Below are positions 30,478-39,564 of a stretch of 64,000 bases of DNA, in pieces (positions within the stretch are counted from its first letter, which is position 1; every line of letters begins with the position of its first letter). Both the position numbers and the translations under genes were made by a program. The stretch is from Comamonas sp. SCN 67-35 (lineage in GTDB: Bacteria; Pseudomonadota; Gammaproteobacteria; Burkholderiales; Burkholderiaceae_C): assembly GCA_001725255.1 (NCBI GenBank), contig MEFV01000012.1, positions 40,233-104,232 on the forward strand. The letters are read 5' to 3'. The notes beneath the pieces were generated by a model that worked only from the letters and a program-made list of their open reading frames with translations, made no database searches and was not told where the DNA came from.

Positions 30478-31125
30478 ATGAAGCTCTACAACTACTACCG
30501 CAGCGGCACCTCGCACCGCACGCGCATCGCGCTCGAACTCAAGGGCGTGCAGGCCGAATACGTGGCCGTCGATCTGCTGCACGAGGCCCACCTGCACGGC
30601 ACTTTTCACGAGGTGAACCCGCAGGCCCTCGTGCCCGCGCTGGTGCTGGACGATGGCACGGTGCTCACGCAGTCGCCCGCCATCATCGAATGGCTGGAGG
30701 AAACCCACCCCACGCCACCGCTGCTGCCCGCCGACCCGCAGGCCCGCGCGCACGTGCGGGCGCTGGCCGCAATCGTCGGCTGCGACATCCACCCGATCAA
30801 CAACCGGCGCATCCTGCAGTACCTCCAGCATCAGTTCGGCGCCGACAGGACGGCGATCGACCGCTGGTGCGGTGAGTGGATCAGCTCGGGCTTTGACGCC
30901 TACGAGCAGTTTCTCGCCCGGGACACGGCGCGCGGCGACTTCAGCTTCGGCGGCCAGCCCGGCCTGGCCGACTGCTACCTGATCCCACAGGTCGCCAGCG
31001 CCCGGCGCTTTCACGTGGACCTGAGCCGCTGGCCGCTGATCAGCGCGTTGGACGCGGCCTGCGGGCAACTACCCGCGTTTGAGCGCGCCGCGCCGTCCAA
31101 CCAGCCGGACGCGCCCCGAAGCTGA
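30478..31125 (+). CDS. maiA: Maleylacetoacetate isomerase (zeta-class GST)
   Basis: A 215-residue glutathione-dependent isomerase turning maleylacetoacetate (or maleylpyruvate) into the fumaryl form. The N-terminal thioredoxin-like fold begins MKLYNYYRSGTSHRTRIALEL, with the zeta-class S-x-T-S-H-R-x-R active-site pattern, and has TQSPAIIEWLEE in the glutathione-contact region. The all-helical C-terminal domain has GCDIHPINNRRILQYL and the usual FSFGGQPGLADCYLIPQV. ATG 30478 is preferred over GTG 30472. Pairing with fahA points to the homogentisate route rather than gentisate. Confidence 0.92.
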   Translation: MKLYNYYRSGTSHRTRIALELKGVQAEYVAVDLLHEAHLHGTFHEVNPQALVPALVLDDGTVLTQSPAIIEWLEETHPTPPLLPADPQARAHVRALAAIVGCDIHPINNRRILQYLQHQFGADRTAIDRWCGEWISSGFDAYEQFLARDTARGDFSFGGQPGLADCYLIPQVASARRFHVDLSRWPLISALDAACGQLPAFERAAPSNQPDAPRS

Positions 31126-31153
31126 ATCGCGCGGGGCCTGAGACAATCGGCGC

Positions 31154-32209
31154 ATGGTCGATCAAGCCCCCACCACCGCCATCCTGCTGTGCAACCTCGG
31201 CACGCCCGAGGCGCCCACCACGCCCGCGCTGCGCCGCTATCTCGCCGAGTTCCTGAGCGACCGGCGCGTGGTCGAAATCCCGCGCGCGCTGTGGTGGCCC
31301 ATCCTGCACGGCATCATCCTGCGCACGCGCCCGGCCAAGTCGGCGGCCAAGTACCGCACCATCTGGACCAAGGAAGGCTCGCCGCTGCTCCTCTGGACGC
31401 AGAAACAGGCGCTGATGCTGCGCGGCTGGCTCGGGCAGGCGGGTCTGGCTGTGCCAGTGCTGCCCGCGATGCGCTATGGCGCACCGTCGATCGCCGCGCA
31501 GCTGCAGGCGCTGGCCGACCAGGGCGTGCAGCGCATCCTGGTGCTGCCGTTGTATCCGCAGTATTCCTCGACCACGGTGGCCAGCGTGATCGACGCCGTG
31601 AACGCCTGGGTCGGGCGTACGCGCGCGCTGCCCGAGCTGCGCTTCGTCAACGGCTACCACGATCATCCCGGCTACATCGCCGCGCTGGCACAGAGCGTGC
31701 GCAGGCACTGGCAGCGCGAGGGCGGGCGCGCCGACAAGCTCATCGTGAGCTTTCACGGAATTCCCGAGCGCAACGTGCGCCTGGGCGACCCCTACGCCGA
31801 GCGATGCCGGGCCACCACCGAGCTGCTGGCGCGGGCGCTGGAGCTCAGGCCCGAGCAATACCAGCTCACCTTCCAGTCGCGCTTTGGTCCCGCCCAATGG
31901 CTGCAGCCCTACACCGAGCCCACCGTTGTCGCGCTCGCCAAGGCGGGAACGCGCAGCGTGGACGTGATCTGCCCGGGCTTCACCAGCGACTGCCTGGAGA
32001 CGCTGCAGGAGATCAACCAGGAAGTGCGCGAAGCCTTCACCCAGGCTGGCGGCCGGAGCTTTCGCTACATCGCCTGTCTGAACGACGACAACGCCTGGAT
32101 CACCGCGCTGTCGCAGATCGCGCAGCAGAACCTGAGCGGCTGGCCGGTGCAGGAAATTCCAACCCAATCAGCCTCCAACGCTTACCAGACAAGCGCCACC
32201 AGCTACTGA
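31154..32209 (+). CDS. hemH: Ferrochelatase
   Basis: The 351-residue enzyme inserts Fe2+ into protoporphyrin IX (or coproporphyrin), the last step of heme synthesis. Family marks are the N-terminal ILLCNLGTPEAPTTPALRRYL, MRYGAPSI, and YPQYSSTT near the porphyrin pocket. The catalytic histidine is His201 in SFHGIPERN. The ligand acid lies in FQSRFGPAQWLQPYTEP, followed by CPGFTSDCLETLQEI. Length is normal for Gram-negatives; it is a peripheral membrane protein. It is followed after nine bases by hslR. Confidence 0.95.
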   Translation: MVDQAPTTAILLCNLGTPEAPTTPALRRYLAEFLSDRRVVEIPRALWWPILHGIILRTRPAKSAAKYRTIWTKEGSPLLLWTQKQALMLRGWLGQAGLAVPVLPAMRYGAPSIAAQLQALADQGVQRILVLPLYPQYSSTTVASVIDAVNAWVGRTRALPELRFVNGYHDHPGYIAALAQSVRRHWQREGGRADKLIVSFHGIPERNVRLGDPYAERCRATTELLARALELRPEQYQLTFQSRFGPAQWLQPYTEPTVVALAKAGTRSVDVICPGFTSDCLETLQEINQEVREAFTQAGGRSFRYIACLNDDNAWITALSQIAQQNLSGWPVQEIPTQSASNAYQTSATSY

Positions 32210-32218
32210 ATCGATAGG

Positions 32219-32650
32219 ATGAGCCAGGCCCCCGAGACCATGCGCATCGACAAGTGGCTGTGGTGCGCGCGCTTCTACAAGACCCGCAGCCTGGCGGTGC
32301 AGGAAATCGACAAGGGCCGCGTGCACGTCAATGGCGCGGCAGCGAAGCCCGCGCGCGAGTTGCACGTGGGTGACACAGTGGCGCTGCGCCAGGGCGTGGT
32401 GGCGCGCACCGTGGTGGTGCGGGCGCTAAGCACCCTGCGCGGCCCGGCGCCGGTGGCGCAGCTGCTTTACGAGGAAACCGCAGAAAGCCTTCTGGCGCGC
32501 AGCCAGAGCGCGGAGCAGCGACGCCTCGCGCCCGAACCCGCGCAGGCGCTGCAGCACGGGCGTCCCACCAAGCGCGACCGCCGCACGCTCGACGATGCGC
32601 GCCAGCGCGGCTGGGGCGACCGCTGGAGCGCGTCGCTCGACGACGAGTGA
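32219..32650 (+). CDS. hslR: S4-domain RNA-binding protein HslR (heat-shock protein 15 type)
   Basis: A 143-residue protein with an N-terminal S4 RNA-binding domain (MRIDKWLWCARFYKTRSLAVQEIDKGRVHVNG, about residues 8-70) and a basic C-terminal tail (PTKRDRRTLDDARQRGW). In E. coli, Hsp15 binds free 50S subunits carrying a nascent chain and helps recycle stalled ribosomes. The start ATG is nine bases after hemH. In many proteobacteria the gene stands near hslO or other heat-shock genes; here it follows a heme gene. Confidence 0.9.
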   Translation: MSQAPETMRIDKWLWCARFYKTRSLAVQEIDKGRVHVNGAAAKPARELHVGDTVALRQGVVARTVVVRALSTLRGPAPVAQLLYEETAESLLARSQSAEQRRLAPEPAQALQHGRPTKRDRRTLDDARQRGWGDRWSASLDDE

Positions 32651-32684
32651 AGCCCGGGCCAAGCCGCATTGGGTTGCTATCGCA

Positions 32685-32737
32685 CCAATAGCTGCAAGCG
32701 CTTTACCAAAAAGGGCCAAAGGCCTTTCCTATTTAAA
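32685..32737 (+). repeat. Dispersed repeat family 1, copy B
   Basis: ACCAATAGCTG, GCAAGCGCTTTACC, then AAAAAGGGCC and AAAGGCCTTT. The GGCC blocks make an imperfect hairpin that could double as a terminator for hslR. It fills the gap up to the convergent chemoreceptor gene. Confidence 0.6.
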
Positions 32738-34219
32738 TCACTGCTTGTAGAACCCGCAGGAAATCACCATGCCGTCCACGCCTACGGCCTGCACGTAGGC
32801 CGATTTGGTCATGGTTTCGTTGCTCAGCGGATGCACCCACTGGTAGTCCACCCAGCCGGTGCCGGGGCCATGGCCCACGCGCATGATTTCCTTGACGAAG
32901 TAGTTGCCGCGCACGTCCTTCACCACGTTGCCGTCCACGCCGATCACGCGCGGATTGCCGCCGTTGGCCACGATGGTGCCGCCGGCATCGCACATGCCGA
33001 GGTAGAGGTCGCGATCGACGAACGGGCCCTGCGGATCGCTGATGGCCTGCTTGCCACGCTCCACGCCCTGGGTGCGCACGTACTGCGCGCCCGCCTCGGC
33101 CATGGCGCGGGCTTCGTCGGCATTGCCGAACTCGCGCGCGCCCAGATGCCAGTCGCTTACGGCACCGGACAGGCGCTGCGCCTGCGCCTGCAGGCTGTCG
33201 GCGGTCTGCGCGGCCGCCTCCACCAGCGCGCCGTTGCGCTGCGTGGTGTCGTCGATGTGGGCGATGGCGCGGTGGATTTCCACCAGCCCGGAGCTCTGCT
33301 CCTCGCTCGCCTGCACGATCTCGCCCATGATGCCGGCCACGCGCTGCACGCTGTCCACCATGGTGCTCATCGCGCCGCCCGCCTGATCGGCCAGCCGGTG
33401 GCCCGCCTCCACGCGCGTGGACGATTCGTCGATGAGCTGCTTGATCTCGCGCGCCGCCGTGGCCGAACGCTGCGCCAGCGCGCGCACCTCGCCCGCCACC
33501 ACGGCGAAACCGCGCCCCTGCTCGCCCGCACGCGCGGCCTCGACGGCGGCGTTCAGCGCCAGGATGTTGGTCTGGAATGCGATGGAATCGATCACGCCCG
33601 TGATGTCCACGATGCGCCGCGAACTCTCGCGGATGCCGCCCATGGTCTGCACCACCTCGCCCACCACGCGCCCGCCCTCGCGTGCCGCATCGGCCGCGGA
33701 GCCCACGAGCTCATGCGCCTGACGCGCGCGCTCGGCGTTCTGGCGCACGGTGGACGTGAGCTGCTCCATCGACGCCACCGTTTGCTGCAGCGCGCTGGCC
33801 TGCGATTCGGTACGCTGCGCCAGCGCCTTGTTGTCCCCCGCCACGAAGCCCGCCGTGGTCGCGATGGCGGTGGTGCCCACGCGCACGTCCACCGCGACGC
33901 GGAACATGCGCTCACCCACCTCGGCCAGCAGCGCCTGCATCGGGCCGGCATGCGCGGGCAGGGGCTCGTGCAGGTCGCCCTGCGCCAGCCTCCGCGCGTT
34001 GCCGAGCAGCTCGCGCAGCTCACGCGCCGCCCGGCGCGCGCCACGCAGCATGACCGCCGCCGCCAGCAGGGCGCCGCCCAGGCCCAGGCCGCCCAGCCAG
34101 GCGCGCAGCGCGGGCCGCGGGTTGGCCAGCACGACACAAGCCAGGGCAATCGCCAGGGCAGCCAGGGCGACGGCGCCGACACGGTCGGCGCGCAAGTGCA
34201 GCGGGTTTCTCATGATCAT
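32738..34219 (-). CDS. Methyl-accepting chemotaxis protein with C-terminal Cache domain
   Basis: A 493-residue receptor of unusual order. Two close membrane helices (about residues 13-32 and 42-60) leave almost no periplasmic loop. A HAMP-like helix and methylation helices follow, then the conserved MCP hairpin ([44 protein letters not shown], about 215-255). After the signalling coiled coil, residues about 385-493 form a single Cache-type domain ([30 protein letters not shown], then [24 protein letters not shown]). Because this follows the cytoplasmic hairpin, the sensor must lie in the cytoplasm. It should feed CheA/CheW. No CheR-tethering pentapeptide is seen at the end. It is convergent with hslR. 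Confidence 0.87.
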   Translation of the reverse strand: MIMRNPLHLRADRVGAVALAALAIALACVVLANPRPALRAWLGGLGLGGALLAAAVMLRGARRAARELRELLGNARRLAQGDLHEPLPAHAGPMQALLAEVGERMFRVAVDVRVGTTAIATTAGFVAGDNKALAQRTESQASALQQTVASMEQLTSTVRQNAERARQAHELVGSAADAAREGGRVVGEVVQTMGGIRESSRRIVDITGVIDSIAFQTNILALNAAVEAARAGEQGRGFAVVAGEVRALAQRSATAAREIKQLIDESSTRVEAGHRLADQAGGAMSTMVDSVQRVAGIMGEIVQASEEQSSGLVEIHRAIAHIDDTTQRNGALVEAAAQTADSLQAQAQRLSGAVSDWHLGAREFGNADEARAMAEAGAQYVRTQGVERGKQAISDPQGPFVDRDLYLGMCDAGGTIVANGGNPRVIGVDGNVVKDVRGNYFVKEIMRVGHGPGTGWVDYQWVHPLSNETMTKSAYVQAVGVDGMVISCGFYKQ

Positions 34220-34261
34220 TGCAAGCGCGAGGATGCAGATGCGAGGAGGCCCGGCAGGTCT

Positions 34262-35137
34262 TCAGACCTGTGCCACGCCATGCGCCAGGAAGTGATCGAC
34301 CAGCGCGTAGTGCTCGGGCACGTTGAGCGCGGGCGCATGGCCGCAGCCGGCGACTTCAATCACCTGCGCGAGGCCCCGCGCACCCGGGCCGCGCGTGAGC
34401 ATCTCGTCGGCGGTCTCGCGCAGCACCAGGTCGGAGGCCTCGCCGCGCAGGCACAGCACGGGGATGTCCAGCGCGTCGTAGTGGTCCCAGATCAGGTAAT
34501 CGTTGGCGTGGTGCGTGAACTGCTGCACCATCGCCGGGTCGTAGTGCGGCGTCACGCGGCCGTCGGGCAGGCGGCGGGTGGAGGTCTCCGTCAGGCGCCG
34601 CCACTGCGCATCGCTGAGCCAGCCGTAGGGCGTGTAGACCTGACGGAAGAACGCTTCCAGCTCGCGCACGGTGTCGAACGCGGGCGGCTGGCCGGCGTAG
34701 GCCTTGATGCGTTCGAGTGCCGCATCGGCCAGGCACGGCGCGTTGTCGTTGAGCAGCAGGCCGAGGATGCGGCCCTTGAGCCGGGGCTGGAACAGCCCCG
34801 AGGCGCACACCATGCCGATGGCCCCGCCCATGGAGGTGCCCACCCAGTGGGCCTGCTCGATGCCGAGCTGCTCGAACAGATCGGCCGCGATGCGCGCGTA
34901 GAACGCGAGGCTGTACTCGCGCTGCGGCGCGCGCGACCACTGGCTCAGGCCCCGGCCGATGGTGTCGGGGCAGATCACGCGCCAGCGCGGCGCCAGGTGC
35001 TCGGCCAGCTCGTCCATGTCGCGCCCCGTGCGCGCCAGGCCATGCCACGCGATGACCACCGGCGCACCGGGCGCGCCCCACTCCATGTAGTGGATTTCAT
35101 AGCCGGCGCAAGTGACGTAGCGCGAGATGGGTGACAT
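34262..35137 (-). CDS. Alpha/beta-fold hydrolase
   Basis: A 291-residue alpha/beta hydrolase. The oxyanion motif is HGLARTG (about 31-37), the nucleophile elbow is GTSMGG (serine near residue 101), an acid follows in LRGEASDLV, and the catalytic histidine is in GCGHAPAL. CPDTIGRGLSQW fits the usual G-x-G-x-S turn region. No lid domain or signal peptide is evident, so it is a cytosolic esterase, lactonase or C-C hydrolase of unknown substrate. It lies downstream of, and on the same strand as, the PHB-related genes, separated by 119 bases with a perfect hairpin, so it may or may not belong to that unit. Confidence 0.8.
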   Translation of the reverse strand: MSPISRYVTCAGYEIHYMEWGAPGAPVVIAWHGLARTGRDMDELAEHLAPRWRVICPDTIGRGLSQWSRAPQREYSLAFYARIAADLFEQLGIEQAHWVGTSMGGAIGMVCASGLFQPRLKGRILGLLLNDNAPCLADAALERIKAYAGQPPAFDTVRELEAFFRQVYTPYGWLSDAQWRRLTETSTRRLPDGRVTPHYDPAMVQQFTHHANDYLIWDHYDALDIPVLCLRGEASDLVLRETADEMLTRGPGARGLAQVIEVAGCGHAPALNVPEHYALVDHFLAHGVAQV

Positions 35138-35190
35138 GACAGACAGCCTTTGGACGGAAGCGGTTCAGGAAAAACGGCGTGGTTTCACGA

Positions 35191-35216
35191 ACCGGTCATT
35201 GCCGCCAATGACCGGT
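35191..35216. terminator. Perfect hairpin downstream of the 3HB-oligomer hydrolase
   Basis: ACCGGTCATTG pairs with CAATGACCGGT over a four-base loop (11 pairs). It sits 40 bases beyond the stop codon of the oligomer hydrolase and before the alpha/beta hydrolase. No T-tract adjoins it, so it could also be a protein-binding dyad or an mRNA-stabilising 3' hairpin. Confidence 0.45.
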
Positions 35217-35256
35217 GCGCAGGGAAGGCCGATTGCGGCGGGTGCGAAAGCCGGCC

Positions 35257-37377
35257 TCAATCGGGGATGGCGATCTTGCCGGCGCCCACCACGATGGCAT
35301 CCGCCGCCGCGGGCTTCGCGGCGATGGCGGGCAGGTTCGCCTGCGTGATCGCGGGAGCGCTGCCGGGCGTGCCGCCGCGCGCCACGGTGCGCACCACCTG
35401 GCTCGCGGGCAGGGGCTTGCCGGCGCTCAGCGTGTCGTACATCGCATCCAGCGCCCGCGTGAGGTAGACGTGCAGCGGGATGAAGCGCGTGTCGTAGCCC
35501 GGCAGGATGGTCGGCAGGCCGATGAAGCTGTCGAAGTGCTGCGCGTTCGTCACCTCGATGTAGCTGAGCCGGCTGGCCGCGCCTTCCACCTTGGCGTTGA
35601 GCGCGACATAGGGGCGCGAGGTGTGGTTGACCGGCAGCAGCGCGTCCGAACGGCCGTGCACGATGATCGCGGGCTTGCCGTGCAGGTTGCCGTTGCGCTG
35701 CGTCTCCTGCATGCCCGCCTGCAGGGCCTTGGCGGGGGCGTCGCTGCCGGTGAGGAGATTGCGCAGGCACAGCGCGCCTTCCAGGTTCCAGTCGAACGTG
35801 CCGTTGGAGGACATCGAGAGGAAGTCGCGCGCGGCCCCGAGCTTGCCGTTGTTGTTCACGAGGTTGATGCCCCCCGAGGGCGGCACGCCATTGCCGGTGG
35901 CGAACATGGGCGCGAGCGCCGCCAGCGGCAGCACGTTGACCGTGCCCGTGGCCGCCGTCGAGGCGTAGCTGAAGCCGCACAGGTTGTCCTTGACGCTGGC
36001 ACGCGCCAAGCCGTTGGCGAAGGTCACGGCCACCGCGGGCGCGACCTCGAAGGCCGCGAGCGAGGCGTGCAGCACGCTCGCCTCGTTCTCCCAGCCGTAG
36101 TCGCGCAGTTTCTGCTGCGCTTCCTCGGCCTGCGCCGCCGTGGTGCTCGCCGTGAGCAGCCCCGCAGCCTTGAGCGAGGCGCAGCGATTGGGCGCGATCG
36201 GCAAGGCAGACGACGCGAAGCCTGCGGCGAAACCGCCGGCAAAGGGCGCGCCGGCCTGTGACGCCGCCAGCGCCGCGCAGGGCTGATAGAGATTGGCCCA
36301 GGTGGTGAAGTCGATGAGGTTCCTGCCCGTCACCGCCACCGGCACCCCGCCGCGCGTCACGGTGACGCCGGCGTTCGCGGGCATCTCGATCGCGGGCTCG
36401 GAGACGGCCACGCCGCTGATCAGGCCCTGCGTGTCCTGCTCGGCCGCGGCCACCGCCGCGCCGCCGCCGTTGGAGATGCTGGACGCGATGGTGATGGTGT
36501 TGCCCGGCGTGAGCGTCTTCACGCGCATGCCACCGTCGAGCTTGCCAAAACGCTCGTTGAGCACGTAGTAGGCGAACTCCACCGCGCGCAGCGTGCTCCT
36601 GCCCCAGTCCTTTTCGGGGTTCTGCTGCGAATGCGCGTGCTTGAAGGCGTAGCGGTTGGGCGTGGCGGCGTTGAAGGCGGCGAGATCCGCCGCCGACAGC
36701 CCGGCATTGAAGGCCGCGCCCTTGCCCGCTGCCGCCGCTGGCGCGCGCGTGCCGTCGATCAGCGGCACGGTGTCGTTTTGCAGGTCGTGCGGCGCGCCGC
36801 CCGTGCCCTTGTCGGTGTAGGCCACGGCGCAGCCTTTCTTCAGGCCCCATTCGCCCGTGGTGATGGCGCCGTACACGCCGCGTGAGCCCGACGATGTGGC
36901 CGTGATGATGCAGGGCTTGGCCGCGTCAAAGCTGTTCGGCACCTGCACCATGAGCGTGACGTTCTGGCGCCCCGTGCCGTCGTCGGCATAGGCGATGTAT
37001 TCGGTGCCCGGCACCAGCCCCTCGCTGGCGGTCACATTGCCCTTGGCGTCCACGTTCGGGCCGTACAGGCTGCCATAGCCACCGGCGGCGGTCATGTCCA
37101 GCATCGCGCGGTAGTTGGTGTGGATGGCCGTGCGGCGCAGCTCCGCGGCCGTGGGGTGCAGCGCATCGGCGAAGGCCGGAGGCAGCGCCGCGGCCAGGCC
37201 CGTCTTGCCCAGGCCGGCGGTCAGCAGGTCGTCCTTCACACCGTCGTAGGTCGTGGCATGGATCTCGCCCAGCCAGACGGGCTTGACGTTCCAGTCGGGA
37301 TCACTGCCGCCGCCGCAGGCGGTCAGCACAGCCACGGCGACGGCGGCCGGTGCAAAGAGGCGAAACGCGTTTTTCAT
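35257..37377 (-). CDS. D-(-)-3-hydroxybutyrate oligomer hydrolase (lipoprotein)
   Basis: A 706-residue protein of the 3HB-oligomer hydrolase family (PF10605), which splits linear 3-hydroxybutyrate dimers and oligomers, the products of PHB depolymerase, to monomers. The N-terminus has a lipoprotein signal with lipobox LTAC followed by GGG, so it is predicted to be membrane-anchored outside the cytoplasm. The likely nucleophile is in TSSGSRGVYGA; later blocks include ISNGGGAAVAAAEQD, HGRSDALLPVNHTSRPY and NAQHFDSFIGLPTILPGYD, the last giving the catalytic histidine region. It is the last of seven co-directional genes with a PHB depolymerase and a Liv-type importer; 53 bases separate it from livM. 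Confidence 0.88.
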   Translation of the reverse strand: MKNAFRLFAPAAVAVAVLTACGGGSDPDWNVKPVWLGEIHATTYDGVKDDLLTAGLGKTGLAAALPPAFADALHPTAAELRRTAIHTNYRAMLDMTAAGGYGSLYGPNVDAKGNVTASEGLVPGTEYIAYADDGTGRQNVTLMVQVPNSFDAAKPCIITATSSGSRGVYGAITTGEWGLKKGCAVAYTDKGTGGAPHDLQNDTVPLIDGTRAPAAAAGKGAAFNAGLSAADLAAFNAATPNRYAFKHAHSQQNPEKDWGRSTLRAVEFAYYVLNERFGKLDGGMRVKTLTPGNTITIASSISNGGGAAVAAAEQDTQGLISGVAVSEPAIEMPANAGVTVTRGGVPVAVTGRNLIDFTTWANLYQPCAALAASQAGAPFAGGFAAGFASSALPIAPNRCASLKAAGLLTASTTAAQAEEAQQKLRDYGWENEASVLHASLAAFEVAPAVAVTFANGLARASVKDNLCGFSYASTAATGTVNVLPLAALAPMFATGNGVPPSGGINLVNNNGKLGAARDFLSMSSNGTFDWNLEGALCLRNLLTGSDAPAKALQAGMQETQRNGNLHGKPAIIVHGRSDALLPVNHTSRPYVALNAKVEGAASRLSYIEVTNAQHFDSFIGLPTILPGYDTRFIPLHVYLTRALDAMYDTLSAGKPLPASQVVRTVARGGTPGSAPAITQANLPAIAAKPAAADAIVVGAGKIAIPD

Positions 37378-37430
37378 GGGTCTTGTCTCCGGGTTGGAAT
37401 GGATCGAAAGCACGTGGGGAAAACTGGGAT

Positions 37431-38495
37431 TCACCGCAGGCGCGCGGCACGCAATCGGCCCACGACGCCCGTGGGGAAGTAATAGACCGAGAGCACGAAA
37501 AGCAGACCGAGCCACAGCAGCCAGCGGTCGGGCGAGAGCAGCGCGGCAAGCCAGGGCAAGCCGCTCACCGCCTCGCTGCCCAGTCGCAGCAGGTCCTGCA
37601 GGTAGCTTTGCGCGACCATGAAGAGCACGGCGCCGATGGCCGCGCCGTAGATCGTGCCCATGCCGCCGATCACGACGATGAGCAGCACGTCGATCATGAT
37701 TTCGAACGACAGCGAGGTATCCGGCCCGTTGTAGCGCAGCCAGAGCGCGAGCATGCAGCCCGCGAGCGTGGCGAACAGCGCCGAGATCACGCTGGAGAGC
37801 GTGCGGTAGATCACCACGCGGTAGCCGATGGCCTCGGCGCGGAACTCGTTCTCGCGGATCGCCTGCAGCACGCGGCCGAAGGGTGAATTGACGACACGCA
37901 GCATCGCCAGCATCAGCACCACCGCGCAGACGAACAGCAGGTAGTAGCAGATCAGCTTGCCGTCGATCGAGACGCCCAGGAAGGGATCGTCGAAGGGCTC
38001 GAAGCTCGGCGACAGAACCTCGGGGATCTTGAACGACAGGCCGTCCTCGCCGCCGGTGAACTGGGACAGTTGCGAGGCCAGCGTCTGGAACGCCGCAGCC
38101 ACGGCGAGCGTGATCATGGCGAAGAAGATCGCCCGCACGCGCAGCGAAAACAGGCCGATGGCCAACGACAGCACCAGCGAGACGGCCAGCGCTCCCAGCA
38201 CGCCTACGAGCAACGCGCTCCAGGTCGGTCCCATGCGCGTGGTGGCGATCGCGATGCCGTAGGCGCCGATGCCGAAGAACATGGTGTGCGCGAAGCTCAC
38301 GATGCCGGTGTAGCCCAGCAGCAGGTCGAAACTCGCCACCAGCACGGCGAAGATCAGCACCTTGGCCGCGACGTTGAGCGCCTTCACGCCCGGAAAAAGG
38401 AAGGGCGCAAACAGCAAGCCGAGAAACACGACGACGAGGATCACCGTGAGCACGCGGCTGCGCGGCAGGTCGGCGGAGAGAAGACGGTTGAACAT
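37431..38495 (-). CDS. livM: LivM-type ABC transporter permease
   Basis: A 354-residue inner-membrane protein of the branched-chain amino-acid (HAAT) permease family with about ten helices. The family motif FDLLLGYTGIVSFAHTMFFGIGAYG lies at about residues 56-80, and the EAA-like loop FGRVLQAIRENEFRAEAIGYRV in the second half contacts the ATPases. The C-terminus holds GGMGTIYGAAIGAVLF. With LivH it forms the translocation pore. Gene order (12 bases after livH) and its setting between PHB enzymes suggest a hydroxyacid or oligomer substrate instead of an amino acid. Confidence 0.9.
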   Translation of the reverse strand: MFNRLLSADLPRSRVLTVILVVVFLGLLFAPFLFPGVKALNVAAKVLIFAVLVASFDLLLGYTGIVSFAHTMFFGIGAYGIAIATTRMGPTWSALLVGVLGALAVSLVLSLAIGLFSLRVRAIFFAMITLAVAAAFQTLASQLSQFTGGEDGLSFKIPEVLSPSFEPFDDPFLGVSIDGKLICYYLLFVCAVVLMLAMLRVVNSPFGRVLQAIRENEFRAEAIGYRVVIYRTLSSVISALFATLAGCMLALWLRYNGPDTSLSFEIMIDVLLIVVIGGMGTIYGAAIGAVLFMVAQSYLQDLLRLGSEAVSGLPWLAALLSPDRWLLWLGLLFVLSVYYFPTGVVGRLRAARLR

Positions 38496-38507
38496 GTGCC
38501 CGCTCCT

Positions 38508-39491
38508 TCAGCGGTTGCCCACCGCATAGACGCCCTGCGGGCGCCACAGCAGGATCGCGACCATGAGCGCGATGTTGGAAAACAGCGCCACCTTGGGCAG
38601 CAGGAAGCCGGTGTAATTGGCCATCAGGCCCACGAGCAGTGCGCCAATCAACGCGCCCCCCGTGCTGCCCAGCCCGCCGATGATGAGCACGATGAAGATC
38701 AGGATGAGCACCTGCCCGCCCATCTGCGGAATCACGTTCTGCTGGTACAGCCCCCACATCACGCCGCCCAGGCCCGCGAGCGCGCAGCCGACGACGAACA
38801 CGCCGATGAACAGGCGCCGGATGCGGTAGCCCAGCGCCTCCACCATCTCGCGGTCCTGCACGCCGGCGCGGATCAACAGGCCCACCTTGGTGCGCGCCAG
38901 CACCCACGCCAGGCCCGCGAACACCACGAGACCCACCACCACCGCCACCACGCGGTACTTTTCCACCGCCGCGTCGCCGATGAACCACGAGCCCTGCATG
39001 CCCGCGGGCAGCGGCAGCGGAATCTGCTGCGGCCCCCAGACCACCTTGATCAGCTCCTCGCCGATGATGGCGCCGCCCATGGTGATGAGAATCTGCTTGA
39101 GGTGGTTGCCATAGACCGGGCGCACCAGGAAGCGCTCGAACACGATGCCCAGCGCCCCCGCCACCAGCATGGCCGCCAGCATCGCGGGCAGCACCGCCAC
39201 GAGGTTGCGCCAGAGCTCGCCCGAACCCGTCCAATCGGCCATCAGGCCCAGCACGCTGGTGGCCACGAAAGCGCCCAGCGCGATGAACACGCCATGGCCG
39301 AAGTTGAGCACGTCCATCAGGCCGAAGATCAGCGTCAGGCCCGAAGCGATGATGAAGATGATCATGCCCATCGCCAGCCCCGCCACCGTGAGCGTGAGCC
39401 AGGTCGAGGCCGAGCCGATGAAGGGCAGCACCACGAGCGCGAGCAGGGGCACGAGCACCAGGGGCTTGTAGTCGAGGCCACGCCAGTTCAT
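38508..39491 (-). CDS. livH: LivH-type ABC transporter permease
   Basis: A 327-residue inner-membrane permease from ATG 39491. The HAAT signature GLTLIFGLMDVLNFGHGVFIALGAF lies at about residues 47-71, and VQDREMVEALGYRIRRLF is the cytoplasmic coupling loop. GGLGSTGGALIGALLVGL is at the C-terminal end. About eight helices. It pairs with LivM. The 73 bases before it (downstream of livF) carry a copy of the dispersed repeat, but direction and spacing keep it in the operon. Confidence 0.9.
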   Translation of the reverse strand: MNWRGLDYKPLVLVPLLALVVLPFIGSASTWLTLTVAGLAMGMIIFIIASGLTLIFGLMDVLNFGHGVFIALGAFVATSVLGLMADWTGSGELWRNLVAVLPAMLAAMLVAGALGIVFERFLVRPVYGNHLKQILITMGGAIIGEELIKVVWGPQQIPLPLPAGMQGSWFIGDAAVEKYRVVAVVVGLVVFAGLAWVLARTKVGLLIRAGVQDREMVEALGYRIRRLFIGVFVVGCALAGLGGVMWGLYQQNVIPQMGGQVLILIFIVLIIGGLGSTGGALIGALLVGLMANYTGFLLPKVALFSNIALMVAILLWRPQGVYAVGNR

Positions 39492-39503
39492 GCGCTCACC
39501 TCC

Positions 39504-39563
39504 ATTTTGATAGCTGTCAGCGATTGTCCAGAAAGCGTTTGCAAGCGATTTTGCTTGAAATTG
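39504..39563 (+). repeat. Dispersed repeat family 1, copy D (inside the liv operon)
   Basis: CATTTTGATAGCTG, then CAGCGATTG, AAAGCGTTTGCAAGCGATTTTGC. The first block is exact; the second half instead carries a GCAAGCG/CGTTTGC-type inverted pair. It fills the livF-livH gap. Confidence 0.6.
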
Positions 39564-39564
39564 T

